A DNA stretch of 64,000 nucleotides from DATBVX01 sp963696675 (GCA_963696675.1 CAVOLM010000012.1:35355-99354), one strand, 5' to 3'. Positions 38,633 through 48,806 are shown, counted from the first letter of the stretch. Program-made: numbers and translations. The notes: generated by a model not told the origin, from the sequence alone.

Positions 38633-40597
38633 TTACGCTCTTTGATCAGGAAGTCCGAAGGCGACGACATAGTCGCCGCGCTTGGTACCGAGGCCGCCGT
38701 GCCCGCCGGCTGCGATCACGACCAGCTGGCGCTTCTGCGACGTTGTCGTAATAGGTCATCGGCGTGGCCTGGCCGCCCGCCGGGAGGCGTCCCTTCCACA
38801 GCTCCTTGCCGGTCTCGACGTCAAACGCGCGCAGGTAGTTGTCCATCGCAGCGCCAATGAAGATCAATCCGCCCGCCGTCACGATCGGTCCGCCGACGCT
38901 GAGGCGTACCGAGGGTGCGGGTCGGCACGAAGAACGGCAGCAGGTCACGCGTCGATCCGAGTGGTACTTGCCACTTGATGTGCGCCGCGACGCAAGTCGA
39001 CTGCGGCGAGGGTTCCCCAGGGCGGCGCAGTACACGGCAACCCCCATGGGGACAGCAGCGCTTCGCGGCGCATGCCGTACGGAGTTCCCGCCTGCAGCGC
39101 GAACTCCGAATCCGGAAAGTCACCCGAGCGCGCCGCGGCGCGCACTTCATCGGCCTTGATGAGAGTCACCACCATGGGCAGGTTGTTCAGCGGCACGATG
39201 GCCCATTGTCGTTCACTGTCGAGCGCGAGACCGCCCCAGTTGCTACCACCGGCGTAGCTCGGATAGAGGATCGTGCCCTGCAGGCTCGGTGGCGTGTATA
39301 TGCCTTCGGAGTCAAGCCTGGCGATCTGGTCGCGACAGTTGCCGCGATCCCAGAACGTGAGTCCCCAGGCATCCTCGGGCGTCACGCGCGCGTGCGAAAC
39401 CAGTGGCGGTGGCAGCACGGGAAGGGGCTGTGTCGGCCACGATTGCTCGCCCGGAACATCGGAGCGCGGCACCGGGCGTTCGCGGATATCGAACAGCGGC
39501 GCTCCTGTTTCGCGATCGAACACGAACAGCACGCCCATCTTCGTCGCCTGTACCACCGCGGCGACGTTCTTGCCATCGCGGACCAGCTCGGCGAGTACTG
39601 GCTGCGATGCCACGTCGTAATCCCACAGATCGTGGTGGACGAGCTGCTGGTGCCACACGACTTTGCCGGTCGCCGCGTTGAGCGCAACGAGCGAATTCGC
39701 GTAGCGATTCGAGCCGGGCCGTTCGCCGCCGTAGAAATCCGGGCTCGCCGAGCCGGTCGGAACGAACAGCAGCCCGCGCGCCGGATCCACCGACATGACG
39801 CTCCAGGCATTGGCCGCCCCGGTGCGCTGCGCATTGCGCGCATTCCACTCCTTGCTTACTGGATCGGCGGGATCGGTGGGGATTGGATCCCAGCTCCAGC
39901 GCAGCACCCCGGTACGCGCATCGAAGGCACGCACGACGCCACGTTCGAGTTCAACACCACGATTGTCGCCGATCGCCGCGCCCACGATCACCAGGTCCTT
40001 GTAGATCGCCGGCGGCGAGGTGACGAGATAGTCCGGTGCGCTGCGGATCTGAATGCCGGAAGCCAGATCGACCTCGCCACCGGGACCGAAATCCTGGCAC
40101 AGCTGGCCGGTGCGGCCGTCGACGGCGATCAGGCGCGCATCAAGCGTCCCCATGAAGATGCGCAGCCCGCAGACGCCCGCGGCCTGGGCAGGTGACTCGT
40201 GCCACGCGCTGACGCCGCGCGATGCTGCTTCGGCGTAGCGGCGCTTGCGATCGATCCTCGGGTCGTAACGCCAGCGCTGCTTGCCGGTCGAGGCATCGAG
40301 GGCGATGACGATGTTCGTCGGGGTGCTGAGATAGAGCGTCGTGTCGATCAGGATGGGAGTGGCCTCGAACGCCAGCTTGTCAGCACGCGCGAAGCCTTCG
40401 CCAAGCTCGCCGGTGCGGTACACCCACGCCTGTTCGAGCTCGTGGACGTTGTCGCGATCGATCGCGGTGAGCGTCGAATAACGCTGTCCGAAGTCGTCAC
40501 CGCCGTAGTGTTCCCAATCGCTCGCTTCCTGGGCGACGGTTGTTCCCAGGAGTGTGAGCGAAAGCAAGAGCAGGAACGTGCGCGGCGTTCGGACCAT
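38633..40597 (-). CDS. Soluble PQQ-dependent dehydrogenase (glucose/quinate/shikimate family), several frame breaks near the end
   Basis: About 655 residues, an eight-bladed PQQ propeller with a cleavable signal (FLLLLSLTLLGTTVAQ). WEHYGGDDFGQRYSTLTAI, LVIVGAAIGDNRGV, VHHDLWDYDVASQPVLAEL, FWDRGNCRDQIARLDSEGIY, TPPSLQGTILYPSYAGGSNW and the end VVIAAGGHGGLGTKRGDYVV are those of Gcd/QuiA. The N-terminal five-helix membrane domain of Gcd is absent, so this form is periplasmic and needs a separate electron acceptor. The last 110 codons contain breaks near 38965, 38910 and 38745. Substrate (glucose, quinate or another polyol) is not decidable. The start at 40597 gives the signal peptide. Confidence 0.87.
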
Positions 40598-40722
40598 GCA
40601 GGGGGTATTCGAGTTGCGGCGCAGTGTAGCGACTCGGACGCGGACCACCAAGTTATGGTGAGAGTGGTACACGCACCGTCGGGGTGGACGTGCGCGAGGT
40701 TCGCTGCTAAATCTGGCGACCC

Positions 40723-41439
40723 ATGAGCACCGAATCTCTGTTCCAGCAGGATGCATATCTCAAGTCCTGCGCAGCTCACGTGATCGTATCCAGCGTTGGC
40801 GGCATCGAGCTGGACCGCACAGTGTTCTATCCTCTCGGCGGCGGGCAGCCCGGAGACAGCGGCTGGCTGCGCACCGACGCTGGGCGTTCAGTCCGGATCA
40901 TCGACACACGCAAGGGCGAGCAGGGCCGGATTCTGCACATCCCCGAGGTGACGCCGGTCGACTTGCGCGCGGGTGACGGGGTTGTCGCCGAAATCGACTG
41001 GGACCGACGCTACGCGCACATGCGGATGCACACGGCACTGCATCTGCTCGGCTCAGTGCTGCGCTTCGGGGTCACGGGTGGACAAATCGCTGCGGACAAG
41101 AGCCGGCTCGATTTCGACACGCAGGAGGAGATCGACCGCGATCGTGTGACGACCACCCTCAACGCACTGATTCACGCCGATACGACCGTGAACTCGGAAT
41201 GGATCACCGATGAGGAGTTGGTGCAGCAGCCCGAGCTCATTCGTACGATGTCGGTCCGCCCACCAATCGGTGCGGGCAGAATCCGCCTGCTCAGTATTCC
41301 GGGAGTGGACCTGCAGCCTTGTGGTGGCACGCATGTCGCCCGCACGGGTGAGATTGGACCGATGCAGGTCACCAAGGTCGAGAACAAAGGAAAGCACAAC
41401 CGGCGCGTGTACATCAGTTGGGGCGCGACTCCTTCTTGA
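40723..41439 (+). CDS. Alanyl-tRNA editing protein AlaX-like
   Basis: A 238-residue free-standing editing domain related to AlaRS. The N-terminal beta-barrel has LDRTVFYPLGGGQPGDSGWL, and the zinc ligands are HMRMHTALH (HxxxH) and CGGTHV (CxxxH). It hydrolyses mischarged Ser- or Gly-tRNA(Ala). Length fits the AlaX-M type. Divergent from the PQQ dehydrogenase with a 125-bp gap; the 3' end overlaps the patatin gene's start region by 22 bp. Confidence 0.9.
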   Translation: MSTESLFQQDAYLKSCAAHVIVSSVGGIELDRTVFYPLGGGQPGDSGWLRTDAGRSVRIIDTRKGEQGRILHIPEVTPVDLRAGDGVVAEIDWDRRYAHMRMHTALHLLGSVLRFGVTGGQIAADKSRLDFDTQEEIDRDRVTTTLNALIHADTTVNSEWITDEELVQQPELIRTMSVRPPIGAGRIRLLSIPGVDLQPCGGTHVARTGEIGPMQVTKVENKGKHNRRVYISWGATPS

Positions 41440-43730
41440 ACTCCGCCGGTTGCAACGCGCTTTCTCGACGATGGATCACCGTCGTCGGTTCCTGCGCCGC
41501 GCTACTACTTTCAGGTGTCGTCTTCGCGCAGGACACGGCACCGGAAGCTGACCCGGGGAATGCAGCCACGGTCGTCCCGGGTCCCGGTCGCCCACGCATC
41601 GGATTGGTCTTGAGTGGCGGTGGCGCGCGTGGCGCCGCACACGTCGGCGTGCTCAAAGCGCTTGAAGAAAAGCGGGTGCCGGTCGATGCGATCGTCGGCA
41701 CCAGCATGGGAGCCGTCGTCGGGGGCCTTTATGCCTCCGGAATGTCGGCGGCAGACATCGAAACGCTGATGAGCTCGATCGACTGGCAGGACGCCTTTCG
41801 TGACCGCCCGTCGCGCAAGGATCTCGCCTTTCGACGCAAACAGGACGACCGCGACTTTCCGGTGCGCCTGCCGCTCGGGCTCAAAGGCGGCAAATTGCTG
41901 TATCCGCGCGGACTGATCCAGGGGCAGAAGCTGAACCAGACGCTGCGCGTGCAGACCCTGCCGGTATCGCAGATCGAAAGCTTCGACGATCTGCCGATTC
42001 CGTTCCGCGCTGTCGCCGCCGACATCGAAACGGGCGCAACGGTGGTGCTGGATCACGGCGACTTAGCGACGGCGATGCGCGCCAGCATGTCGGCCCCCGG
42101 AGTCTTCGAGCCGGTAGAGGTAGACAAGCGTGTACTGGTGGACGGCGGATTGGCAGAAAACCTGCCAGCCGAAATCGCGCGCGCCATGCACGTCGATGTG
42201 CTGATCGTATCGGACGTGAGCTTTCCGCTGCAGAAGCGCGACACGCTCGTGTCGCCGCTCGATGTCTCCAACCAGATGCTGGCGATCCTCATCCAGCGCG
42301 AAACCAAGCGTCAGCGTGCGACCCTGACCGAGCGCGACGTCGTCATCGAACCGCTGCTCGGCGGCATGACTTCGTTCGACTTCAGGAACGTGGGTGAGGC
42401 AATCTCGAGCGGAGAAGTCGCAGCGCGGACGGTGGCCAGCGCGCCTTGACGAGCTGAGTCTGTACCAGCCGATCAGTACGCGCAATACCTGGCGCGGCGC
42501 AGTGTGCGCGATCGACCGGGCCCGCAAATCGATTTCGTGCGCAGCGATGAGCGTTCCGGAGCGCTATGCCAAGATCATCGATGCCGCGATGCAGCCGCTC
42601 GTCGGCAAGCCACTCGACACCAGCAGCCTCGAGAGGCGCATCACCGAACTCTACGGCCTCGACCAGTTCGAAACAGTCGACTATCGACTGGTGCGCGATG
42701 GCGATCGCGACGGACTGGAGGTGACGCGCGCGGCGCAAGTCCTGGGGCCCGAACTACGTGCGTTTCAGCCTCAACCTGCAGGATGATTTCGAGGGCAACA
42801 GCAGCTACAACGCCGCCTCACGCTTCATCATTACGGAGGTCAATCAACTGGGCGCCGAATGGGTGACGGATCTGCAGGTGGGCGAAAATCCGCTGTTTCG
42901 CACCGAGTTCTACCAGCCGATCACCTATTCGCCACGCTACTTCATCGCACCGCAGTTCCTGTTCGAGATTCGCAACGTGCAATTGCTCAACGACCAGGAG
43001 CCGATTGCGGAGTTTCGGGTGCGCAGCCAGGAAGCAGAACTCGCCGTCGGGCGCGGGTTCGGAAGCTGGGGCGAGCTGCGCGCTCGGCGTGCGGCGCGGC
43101 TTCGGCCAATCGCGCGTGCACATCGGTGAGCCCACGCTGCCGGAGGAGGATTTCGATACCGGGGAGTTCATCACCAGCTTTCGCTACGACGAGCTCGACA
43201 ATCTGAACTTCCCGCGCTCCGGGCAGGCATTGGAGATGCAGTGGACGGCCGGGCGCACCGGTCTCGGCGACGATGCGTCGTCGGACATCCTGAGCCTGGA
43301 TGCACTGGTGGCACGAAGCTGGGGGCGACACACGCTCGTGTTGTGGGCATCAGGCGGTTCGACCGTGCACAGCGATGCCGCCACGCCCCGGTCCAGGATT
43401 TCTTCACCCTGGGTGGCTTCCTGAATCTCTCCGGCCTCACCGCCAATTCGGTCGCCGGGCCGCACTTCGGCATCGCACGCGCGCTCTACTACCGGCAGAT
43501 CGGCCGCGGCGATCGACCAGGGATTGCTCAACGTTCCGGTCTACGCGGGCCTGTCGATGGAAGTGGGCAATACGTGGCAGGAGCGATCCCAGGCGAGCTT
43601 CAACAACACGCGCAAGGATGGGAGCCTGTTTCTCGGCCTCGATACTTTTCTCGGGCCGCTGTATCTGGCGGTCGGCTACGACACGGAAGGCGAGACCGCC
43701 TTCTATCTCTTCATGGGCCGGCCGTTCTAG
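41418..43730 (+). CDS. PlpD-like patatin phospholipase with POTRA and outer-membrane barrel, at least six frame breaks
   Basis: The first 340 residues are intact: signal (WITVVGSCAALLLSGVVFAQ), patatin lipase with oxyanion SGGGARGAAHVG, nucleophile GTSMGAVVGG and DGGLAENLP. After about 42440 the rest appears in changing frames: DQYAQYLARRSVRDRPGPQI, YAKIIDAAMQPLVGKPLD (POTRA), YGLDQFETVDYRLV, then barrel strands FIAPQFLFEIRNVQL, FRYDELDNLNFPRSGQALEM, FTLGGFLNLSGL, GNTWQERSQASFNN and GYDTEGETAFYLFMGRPF. This is the type Vd autotransporter plan: a secreted lipase fused to a BamA-like pore. The start is a TTG at 41418 inside alaX; no ATG is available. Confidence 0.85.
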
Positions 43731-43735
43731 CTGAC

Positions 43736-44002
43736 CTAAAGACTGCGACTCTCCGCCAGCTTCTCGACTTTGACGAACACCAGGGCCGGCCGATCGCCGC
43801 TGCGCGAATACTCATGCTTGCGACTCATCTCCTCGAGCGCCCGATCACGTTCCGCTGCCGTCGCGAACCAGTGGTACTTCTGCCATTCCGGACCGAGGAG
43901 TCCGCGGAACGGATCGTTCTCCCGCAGGCTGATGCGGATCCCGTAGGGGCGTTGATCCTGGGTGATCGGCCGGTGCAGGTTGTGAACGTGGGCGATGGCC
44001 AT
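43736..44002 (-). CDS. Conserved hypothetical protein
   Basis: 88 residues from the ATG at 44002 (MAIAHVHNLHRPITQDQRPY). GIRISLRENDPFRGLLGPEW, HWFATAAERDRALEEMSRKH and GDRPALVFVKVEKL are the kind of aligned blocks seen in small uncharacterised proteobacterial proteins. No signal peptide or membrane segment, mixed alpha-beta. A longer version from a TTG at 44059 is possible. It follows the kinase-like gene on the same strand. Function unknown. Confidence 0.6.
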   Translation of the reverse strand: MAIAHVHNLHRPITQDQRPYGIRISLRENDPFRGLLGPEWQKYHWFATAAERDRALEEMSRKHEYSRSGDRPALVFVKVEKLAESRSL

Positions 44003-44060
44003 TGCGATTACGTCGAGTGCGGGGCGGCGCAGATTAATCGGACTGCCTGGCACCCGCAAG

Positions 44061-44712
44061 TCACTGCCATTTGCGATCGCCGGCGCCTTCCCGATCGGCC
44101 CACCCCAGCATGCGGCGCGTGACGAAGTTGTAGAGTCTCTTGCCGCTGCTCATCCACGCACGGTTGAGCAATGAAGGTGTGGCAAGAATGTGTAACTCGC
44201 GCCGGGTCAGGCGCTGGGGACAGTAGGTGCGCTTGTGCTTGAGCAGGTGACGGATGTCCTCGCGGGCCAGGGTGCGAAACAAGCGGCCACGGCGACGCGA
44301 GACCAGCGCCAGCTGAAAATCGACCAACGCGGCGTGACCCTCCGGCGTGACCAGCCAGTTCGGCTCCTTCGCCAGGTCGTTGTGAGCGACGCCGGCGCGA
44401 TGCAGGCGCCGCAACAGCTCGAAGGCATCGCTAAAGAAGCGAGTGTCACGCGGCCGGGCGAGCTGCATGGGAAGTCCCTCGATCCAGCCGCGCCTCAACA
44501 CTCCGGCCGAGAAATCATGAAACGTCGGGACACCGGGCAACGGTGCGGAGCGCTCGCAGCGCGCGCGCTTCGCGACGCGCGAGGTGATAGGCGAGGGCAC
44601 GCAACCACCAGCGCGAACGGCGCACATCGCGCTCTACGACGAGGGTCACTTCAGAGCCGATCGGCCGCTCAACCCGGTTCACGGTGCCGAACAGATCGGA
44701 CTTGAGCTCCAT
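44061..44712 (-). CDS. Small protein-kinase-fold protein (RIO/InaA-like), one frame break
   Basis: About 216 residues. The N-terminal part, MELKSDLFGTVNRVERPIGS onward, has strands with EVTLVVERDV and LARREARALRALR. After a frame change near 44545 the C-lobe follows: FELLRRLHRAGVAHNDLAKEP with the catalytic HND in place of HRD, NWLV, and VDFQLAL in place of DFG. This is the pattern of bacterial RIO1-like and Kdo-kinase-like proteins. The short N-lobe lacks an obvious Gly-rich loop. Its start is next to the TPR gene stop. Substrate unknown. Confidence 0.7.
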
Positions 44713-44713
44713 C

Positions 44714-45223
44714 CTAGGAGCGGATCGCTTTGCGTCGCTGCTCTTCGCGCACACGCTTGCGCTCCAGCAGGATCCGCTTGGTTTTCTTGAGCGTGCCTGA
44801 TTCGGGCGAGAGTTGCAGACCGATCTGCACATCGCTCAGCGCAGCTTCAAACATGCCTTTGCCCAGGTACGCAGCGGCGCGGTTGTTCCACGTGCGCCAG
44901 TTGCCGGAGTCGAGCCCGATCGACTCACTGCATCTGGCAAGTGCAAGTTCGTACTGACCCAGCCCCACGTAACCGGCACAGAGGTTCGCGAGACCCGCGG
45001 CGCGATCCTGCGGCGAGTTCGGGCGATCGAGCCCTGCCAGCGTCAACTCGACGCCCTGCTGGAAGTTTCCGCGCTGCAATTCTTCCGCGCCGGCGCTGAG
45101 AAGCTCATTGGCGCCGATGACGGTCATGCTGTTCGAGGAGGGCACTGAGCCGGCCGGCGGCGCGGCAACGGCCTGCGTGGCGAGCGCCACGGTCAGAATC
45201 GCCCAGCACTTACAGTTCGTCAT
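44714..45223 (-). CDS. Exported TPR protein
   Basis: 169 residues with signal peptide (CWAILTVALATQAVAAPP) and two or three TPR-like helical pairs: LLSAGAEELQRGNFQQGVEL, LANLCAGYVGLGQYELALAR and NNRAAAYLGKGMFEAALSDV, ending in a basic helix. The ATG at 45223 is chosen because the codon three residues earlier is GTG without support. A periplasmic adaptor is likely. It is upstream of and adjacent to the kinase-like gene. Confidence 0.75.
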   Translation of the reverse strand: MTNCKCWAILTVALATQAVAAPPAGSVPSSNSMTVIGANELLSAGAEELQRGNFQQGVELTLAGLDRPNSPQDRAAGLANLCAGYVGLGQYELALARCSESIGLDSGNWRTWNNRAAAYLGKGMFEAALSDVQIGLQLSPESGTLKKTKRILLERKRVREEQRRKAIRS

Positions 45224-45451
45224 GGCGGGCACGGCGGGTTGGCAGCGGTAAATCTATCACCGCCGCCTGTCGGCCGGCAGTAACCGGTTATCGGGCCGTA
45301 ACCGCCGCAGGCCCAGAATCGCCCTCGACCTGAGACCCCGGTCACAATCCATAAGCGCTTTAGTTTCATATGATTGCGCCCGATTTCGATGGGCTAGCAG
45401 CAAGCGGGGCCGCTGCGACGCAACCCCATCACCTGCACTACGGATCACGCC

Positions 45452-45892
45452 ATGCGTTCGACAATCAGAGGCGGCTGCAGAGTCGCCGCAGTCCTGGTCT
45501 TCCCGACCCTTGTTCTCATCGCCGGCTGCAGCCAGGAGCTGCCACCACGAAGCGCGCTTGAGCTCATGGAGGACCCGGCGGTCCTGCAAGGCGTCGTGCA
45601 TCGTTGCAACGAGCTGCAAAGCGCCGCGCTCAACGATCGCGAATGTCGCAACGCTCGCGAAGCGGTCTCGCGCCTCGAAGCACAGCAGCCTGCTGCCGAC
45701 AAGGCCGCCCAGGAAGAATTCGAGAAGGCTCGTGAAGCACGCCGCGCGCGTGATGAGCTCGAGCGCCGTCGCCGCGAGGCACGCGAAAAAGTCGATCCGT
45801 ACACGATGCCGCTCGCGCCGGACATGGCGCCTTCAGAACCAGCGGCCCAGTCCACCGCGGTGACGTCGACGGCATCGATCCCCAACAGCTGA
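45452..45892 (+). CDS. EexN-family lipoprotein
   Basis: 146 residues with a lipoprotein signal (LVLIAGCS) followed by LELMEDPAVLQGVVHRCNEL and NDRECRNAREAVSR, the Cys-containing helix pair of EexN-like lipoproteins, then a long charged coiled coil (EEFEKAREARRARDELERRR) and a Pro/Ala tail. EexN of IncN plasmids blocks entry of the same plasmid, but chromosomal relatives are common and of unknown role. No conjugation genes are near. A 219-bp upstream gap shows no clear promoter. Confidence 0.75.
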   Translation: MRSTIRGGCRVAAVLVFPTLVLIAGCSQELPPRSALELMEDPAVLQGVVHRCNELQSAALNDRECRNAREAVSRLEAQQPAADKAAQEEFEKAREARRARDELERRRREAREKVDPYTMPLAPDMAPSEPAAQSTAVTSTASIPNS

Positions 45893-45911
45893 AGAGCAAG
45901 CGCCGGGCGCT

Positions 45912-46514
45912 TCACCACAGCACGAAGGCGGCGGGCCAGTGAAGCGTCCGCCGCAGCACATCGCACGTGCTGATCGCTGCGAAGAGGACGAACAGGCTCC
46001 CCGCGTCCAGGAAGGATTTGCGGAACACGCCGAAGTTCACGCTCGCGCTCGGCAACACTTCAGCTCGCCAGCGCCGCGGCAGGAATCGCGGTACTTGCTC
46101 GCAGTAGTGCCTGAACGCCTCTCCGTGTCGTTGCAGCAATACTCGCTCCTCATCACCAGCGGCGCGCACATGCAGTACCGCGAGCAGCACGGCTGTTACC
46201 GCGAGAAGAGTGACGCTGCCTGAAGCCAGGCCGATACCGAGGCCCGCCAGCATCGACAACGCGTACAGGGGATTGCGACACAGGGAATACGGTCCCCGGG
46301 TCACGAGCTGCTGGTCCTTGTATCCGGCGATGAATGCCGAGCACCAGATGCGCCCGAGCGCGCCCGCCGCAACGAGCATGAGACCGAGGACTCGCGCCAG
46401 TTCACCGCTCCAGTGATGGGCCCAGGGACGTTCACTCGCGGCGACCAGCACGATGACCAGCAGGTACCAGAGCAGGATGAGACGCAGGCGGGGAGTGCTG
46501 GCGGAGCGTGTCAT
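45912..46514 (-). CDS. Isoprenylcysteine carboxyl methyltransferase-family membrane protein
   Basis: 200 residues with about five membrane segments. LGRIWCSAFIAGYKDQQLVT, GPYSLCRNPLYALSMLAGLG and the C-terminal ERVLLQRHGEAFRHYCEQVP are the SAM-binding signature of bacterial ICMT/PEMT-like methyltransferases, which methylate lipids or small molecules at the inner membrane. Substrate unknown. Convergent with the EexN-like gene and divergent from msrA. Confidence 0.85.
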   Translation of the reverse strand: MTRSASTPRLRLILLWYLLVIVLVAASERPWAHHWSGELARVLGLMLVAAGALGRIWCSAFIAGYKDQQLVTRGPYSLCRNPLYALSMLAGLGIGLASGSVTLLAVTAVLLAVLHVRAAGDEERVLLQRHGEAFRHYCEQVPRFLPRRWRAEVLPSASVNFGVFRKSFLDAGSLFVLFAAISTCDVLRRTLHWPAAFVLW

Positions 46515-46674
46515 GTTCGAGTTGTGGCTGCGCGTGCAATCCTATCATCTGCTTGAAAGCCCCCCGAGCACCCTCACGTGTGCGCGGCAGAGGCAATGGC
46601 GTGATAATCAGTCGCGAGCTCCGGTCTCCTCTGCGCCGGGGCTTCACCCGCGAATCCTAAGAGGAGACCTGCGA

Positions 46675-47337
46675 ATGCTGTCGCTGCGCAAGAAGACGAC
46701 CCTGCCCACCTCCGACCAGTCCCTGCCGGGACGTGCAAAGCCCCTCGAGGTGCCGGAAACACACTTCGTCAATCGCCATCGCATCGTTCCACCGTTTCCT
46801 GCCGGCCTGGAAGTGGCGACGTTCGGTATGGGGTGCTTCTGGGGCGCAGAGCGAAAGTTCTGGGAGACTCCGGGCGTCTATTCCACGGCAGTGGGCTACG
46901 CGGGTGGCTTCACGCCCAATCCGACTTACGAGGAAGTCTGCAGCGGACTCACCGGTCACACCGAGGTCGTGCGCGTCGTGTACGACCCCAGGAAAGTGAG
47001 TTACGAGGAGCTACTCAAGATTTTCTGGGAATCGCACGATCCGACACAGGGTATGCGCCAGGGGAACGACGTGGGCACGCAATATCGCTCGGCGATCTAC
47101 GTCGCCAACGCTACGCAGCGCGCTGCTGCTGAGGGCTCGCGCGCGAGCTACCAGAAGTCACTGCGACACGCCGGCCACGATGCGATCACGACTGAAATCG
47201 AAGATGCGCCTGAGTTTTACTACGCCGAGGACTATCACCAGCAGTACCTCGCGAAGAATCCGGGCGGGTATTGCCCGGATCACTCGTGCGGGGTCAGCTT
47301 CAAATCCGCAGAGTTAGGAGTGAGAGAGAAGGCGTAA
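46675..47337 (+). CDS. msrA: Peptide methionine sulfoxide reductase MsrA
   Basis: 220 residues; catalytic Cys54 in ATFGMGCFWGAER, followed by TPGVYSTAVGYAGGFTPNPT, SHDPTQGMRQGNDVGTQYRS and the C-terminal resolving region GGYCPDHSCGV. It reduces Met-S-sulfoxide in proteins. The E. coli-like N-terminal extension (RAKPLEVPETHFVN) is present. AAGAGGAGA precedes the ATG at 46675. No signal peptide, cytoplasmic. A perfect hairpin marks its end. Confidence 0.95.
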   Translation: MLSLRKKTTLPTSDQSLPGRAKPLEVPETHFVNRHRIVPPFPAGLEVATFGMGCFWGAERKFWETPGVYSTAVGYAGGFTPNPTYEEVCSGLTGHTEVVRVVYDPRKVSYEELLKIFWESHDPTQGMRQGNDVGTQYRSAIYVANATQRAAAEGSRASYQKSLRHAGHDAITTEIEDAPEFYYAEDYHQQYLAKNPGGYCPDHSCGVSFKSAELGVREKA

Positions 47338-47351
47338 CCGCCAGTTACGCC
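47331..47351 (+). terminator. Hairpin at the msrA stop
   Basis: GGCGTAAC (47331-47338) and GTTACGCC (47344-47351) form a perfect 8-bp stem with loop CGCCA; the stem contains the msrA TAA. No T-run follows, so it may protect the 3' end or act only weakly as a terminator. Confidence 0.4.
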
Positions 47352-47407
47352 CGACAGCTCCTGACGCTACGGGCGGCGGTCAGTCGCTGGCCGAAGGCGC
47401 AACCCGA

Positions 47408-47758
47408 TCAGCGCCCCATGCGCCGTTGATAGGCACGCGTCAGACGATCCTGCAGACTCGCGTCACCTGTCACGGAAAAACTGACGTGGATTGATGCGTC
47501 GGCCTGCGTTACCACCGTAATCACCACGCTGGACGATCCCTTGTCGCCGCGCAGGGTCCCGCTGGTGCGATCTTCGTGGGTAATGCGGACGCCCTCGTCG
47601 GCAGCCGCGCCACGGGCCGCCTGCCATGACGCATCGAATCGCGCGGGAATGGACGACGAGACTGGAACGGGCGTGTACGCTGGGGCGGTATAACAACCCT
47701 GCAGCATAAGGCCAGCCGCGGCGGCAATACCGGTCGCAACAGTCCTAAAGTTAGTCAT
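47408..47758 (-). CDS. Putative lipoprotein
   Basis: 116 residues from the ATG at 47758 with a lipobox (AAAAGLMLQGCY). The mature part, ARFDASWQAARGAAADEGVR then ITHEDRTSGTLRGDKGSSSV and VVTQADASIHVSFSVTGDAS, has alternating strands like small periplasmic alpha-beta domains that recur in uncharacterised proteobacterial lipoproteins. No named family recognised. Upstream, 47759-47988 holds no convincing gene. Confidence 0.7.
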   Translation of the reverse strand: MTNFRTVATGIAAAAGLMLQGCYTAPAYTPVPVSSSIPARFDASWQAARGAAADEGVRITHEDRTSGTLRGDKGSSSVVITVVTQADASIHVSFSVTGDASLQDRLTRAYQRRMGR

Positions 47759-47988
47759 GCTCTTCACTCCGTTCTCGTCACCGGTTCGCCGGACGTCTGG
47801 AACCAAGTCTAGCAGCGGTTGCGACACGCTCGTACTGCCGCACGCTGCTCAGGCGGTCGGTTTCACGTTGGCATTCAGCCGGAACAGAGGGCCGTGGCGG
47901 TCCATGCCACCGCCGCTGAAGCGCAGAAGGTTCTTCTTCTCATCTTCTCGTCTCCCCCGACGATCGAATGGAAGCTTGCGTTCTTGGA

Positions 47989-48699
47989 TCAGTGAACTGG
48001 TCCCGGTAAGTCAAACACGAGCACCTCGGCATCGCGCCCGTCTCGCAGGGTCAATCGATCGATGTCTGTTGCCTTCAAGGCATCGCCGGCATTCAGCGCC
48101 GTATCATTCGCCTTGAGTGCCCCGCGCGCGAGGTGAACATACACGTACCGCCCCGGCGCAATTCCAAGTGCCGCGCTTTCGGCGCTGTCGAAGAGCCCGC
48201 AGAAAACGCGGGCATCCTGGTGAATCAGCACCGAGCCTTCGGCTCTGTCGGGCGAGGCGATGAGGCGCAAGCGGCCGCGTTTTTCCGCCGCTGGGTAGTT
48301 CTTCTCCTCGTACCCGGGCGCAATGCCGCGCTGCCCCGGGTGAATCCAGATCTGCAGGAAATGCACCTCTTCGCTGTGCGACGGGTTGAACTCGCTGTGT
48401 GTTACTCCAGTGCCTGCGCTCATGCGCTGCACATCACCAGGGCGGATGATCGAACCGTTGCCCATCGAATCCTTGTGCTCGAGAGCGCCCTCCAGGACGT
48501 AGCTGATGATTTCCATGTCGCGGTGCGCATGGGTGCCGAAGCCAGCTCCCGGCGCTACGCGATCCTCATTGATGACTCGCAACGGACCGAACTCCGTGTG
48601 CTCGGGATCAAAGTAGTCAGCGAAGGAGAAACTGTGGAAAGATTTCAGCCAGCCGTGGTCGGCGAATCCTCGCTCATTGCCATGCCTCACTGCGATCAT
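47989..48699 (-). CDS. Pirin family protein (YhhW/quercetinase-like bicupin)
   Basis: 236 residues of double cupin: KSFHSFSFADYFDPEHTEFG, GFGTHAHRDMEIISYVLEG and RMSAGTGVTHSEFNPS supply the metal-binding His and Glu residues. E. coli YhhW, with the same plan, cleaves quercetin; physiological roles remain uncertain. Cytoplasmic. Single gene, divergent from the TPR lipoprotein. Confidence 0.92.
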   Translation of the reverse strand: MIAVRHGNERGFADHGWLKSFHSFSFADYFDPEHTEFGPLRVINEDRVAPGAGFGTHAHRDMEIISYVLEGALEHKDSMGNGSIIRPGDVQRMSAGTGVTHSEFNPSHSEEVHFLQIWIHPGQRGIAPGYEEKNYPAAEKRGRLRLIASPDRAEGSVLIHQDARVFCGLFDSAESAALGIAPGRYVYVHLARGALKANDTALNAGDALKATDIDRLTLRDGRDAEVLVFDLPGPVH

Positions 48700-48806
48700 T
48701 GGCGACTCCGGCAGAAATTAAGTTTTGTTAAGCACGCGGCGCGCGACATCGACCCGGCCCGCTGCTAGCATGGCTGCAGCGGCGCGGATGCAGCGGGAGA
48801 ACAACA

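Noticed and set aside
38915..40195. A 426-codon plus-strand frame opposite the PQQ dehydrogenase
   Set aside because: Propeller motifs are clear on the minus strand; the plus-strand translation has no family features.
45281..45305. TAACCGG and TAACCGC upstream of the EexN-like gene as further sites of the cysA repeat
   Set aside because: Only two copies, spaced 18 bp and partly palindromic; this does not match the phased array at 27719-27746.
45452..45892. EexN-like lipoprotein as a mark of an integrated plasmid
   Set aside because: No transfer, partition or integrase genes are near, and chromosomal EexN-like proteins are common.
47759..47988. Possible gene in the gap between the lipoprotein and pirin genes
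   Set aside because: A short minus-strand frame near 47849-47955 (ending HGPLFRLNANVKPTA) looks like a protein end, but it has no start, no ribosome site and no recognisable family.
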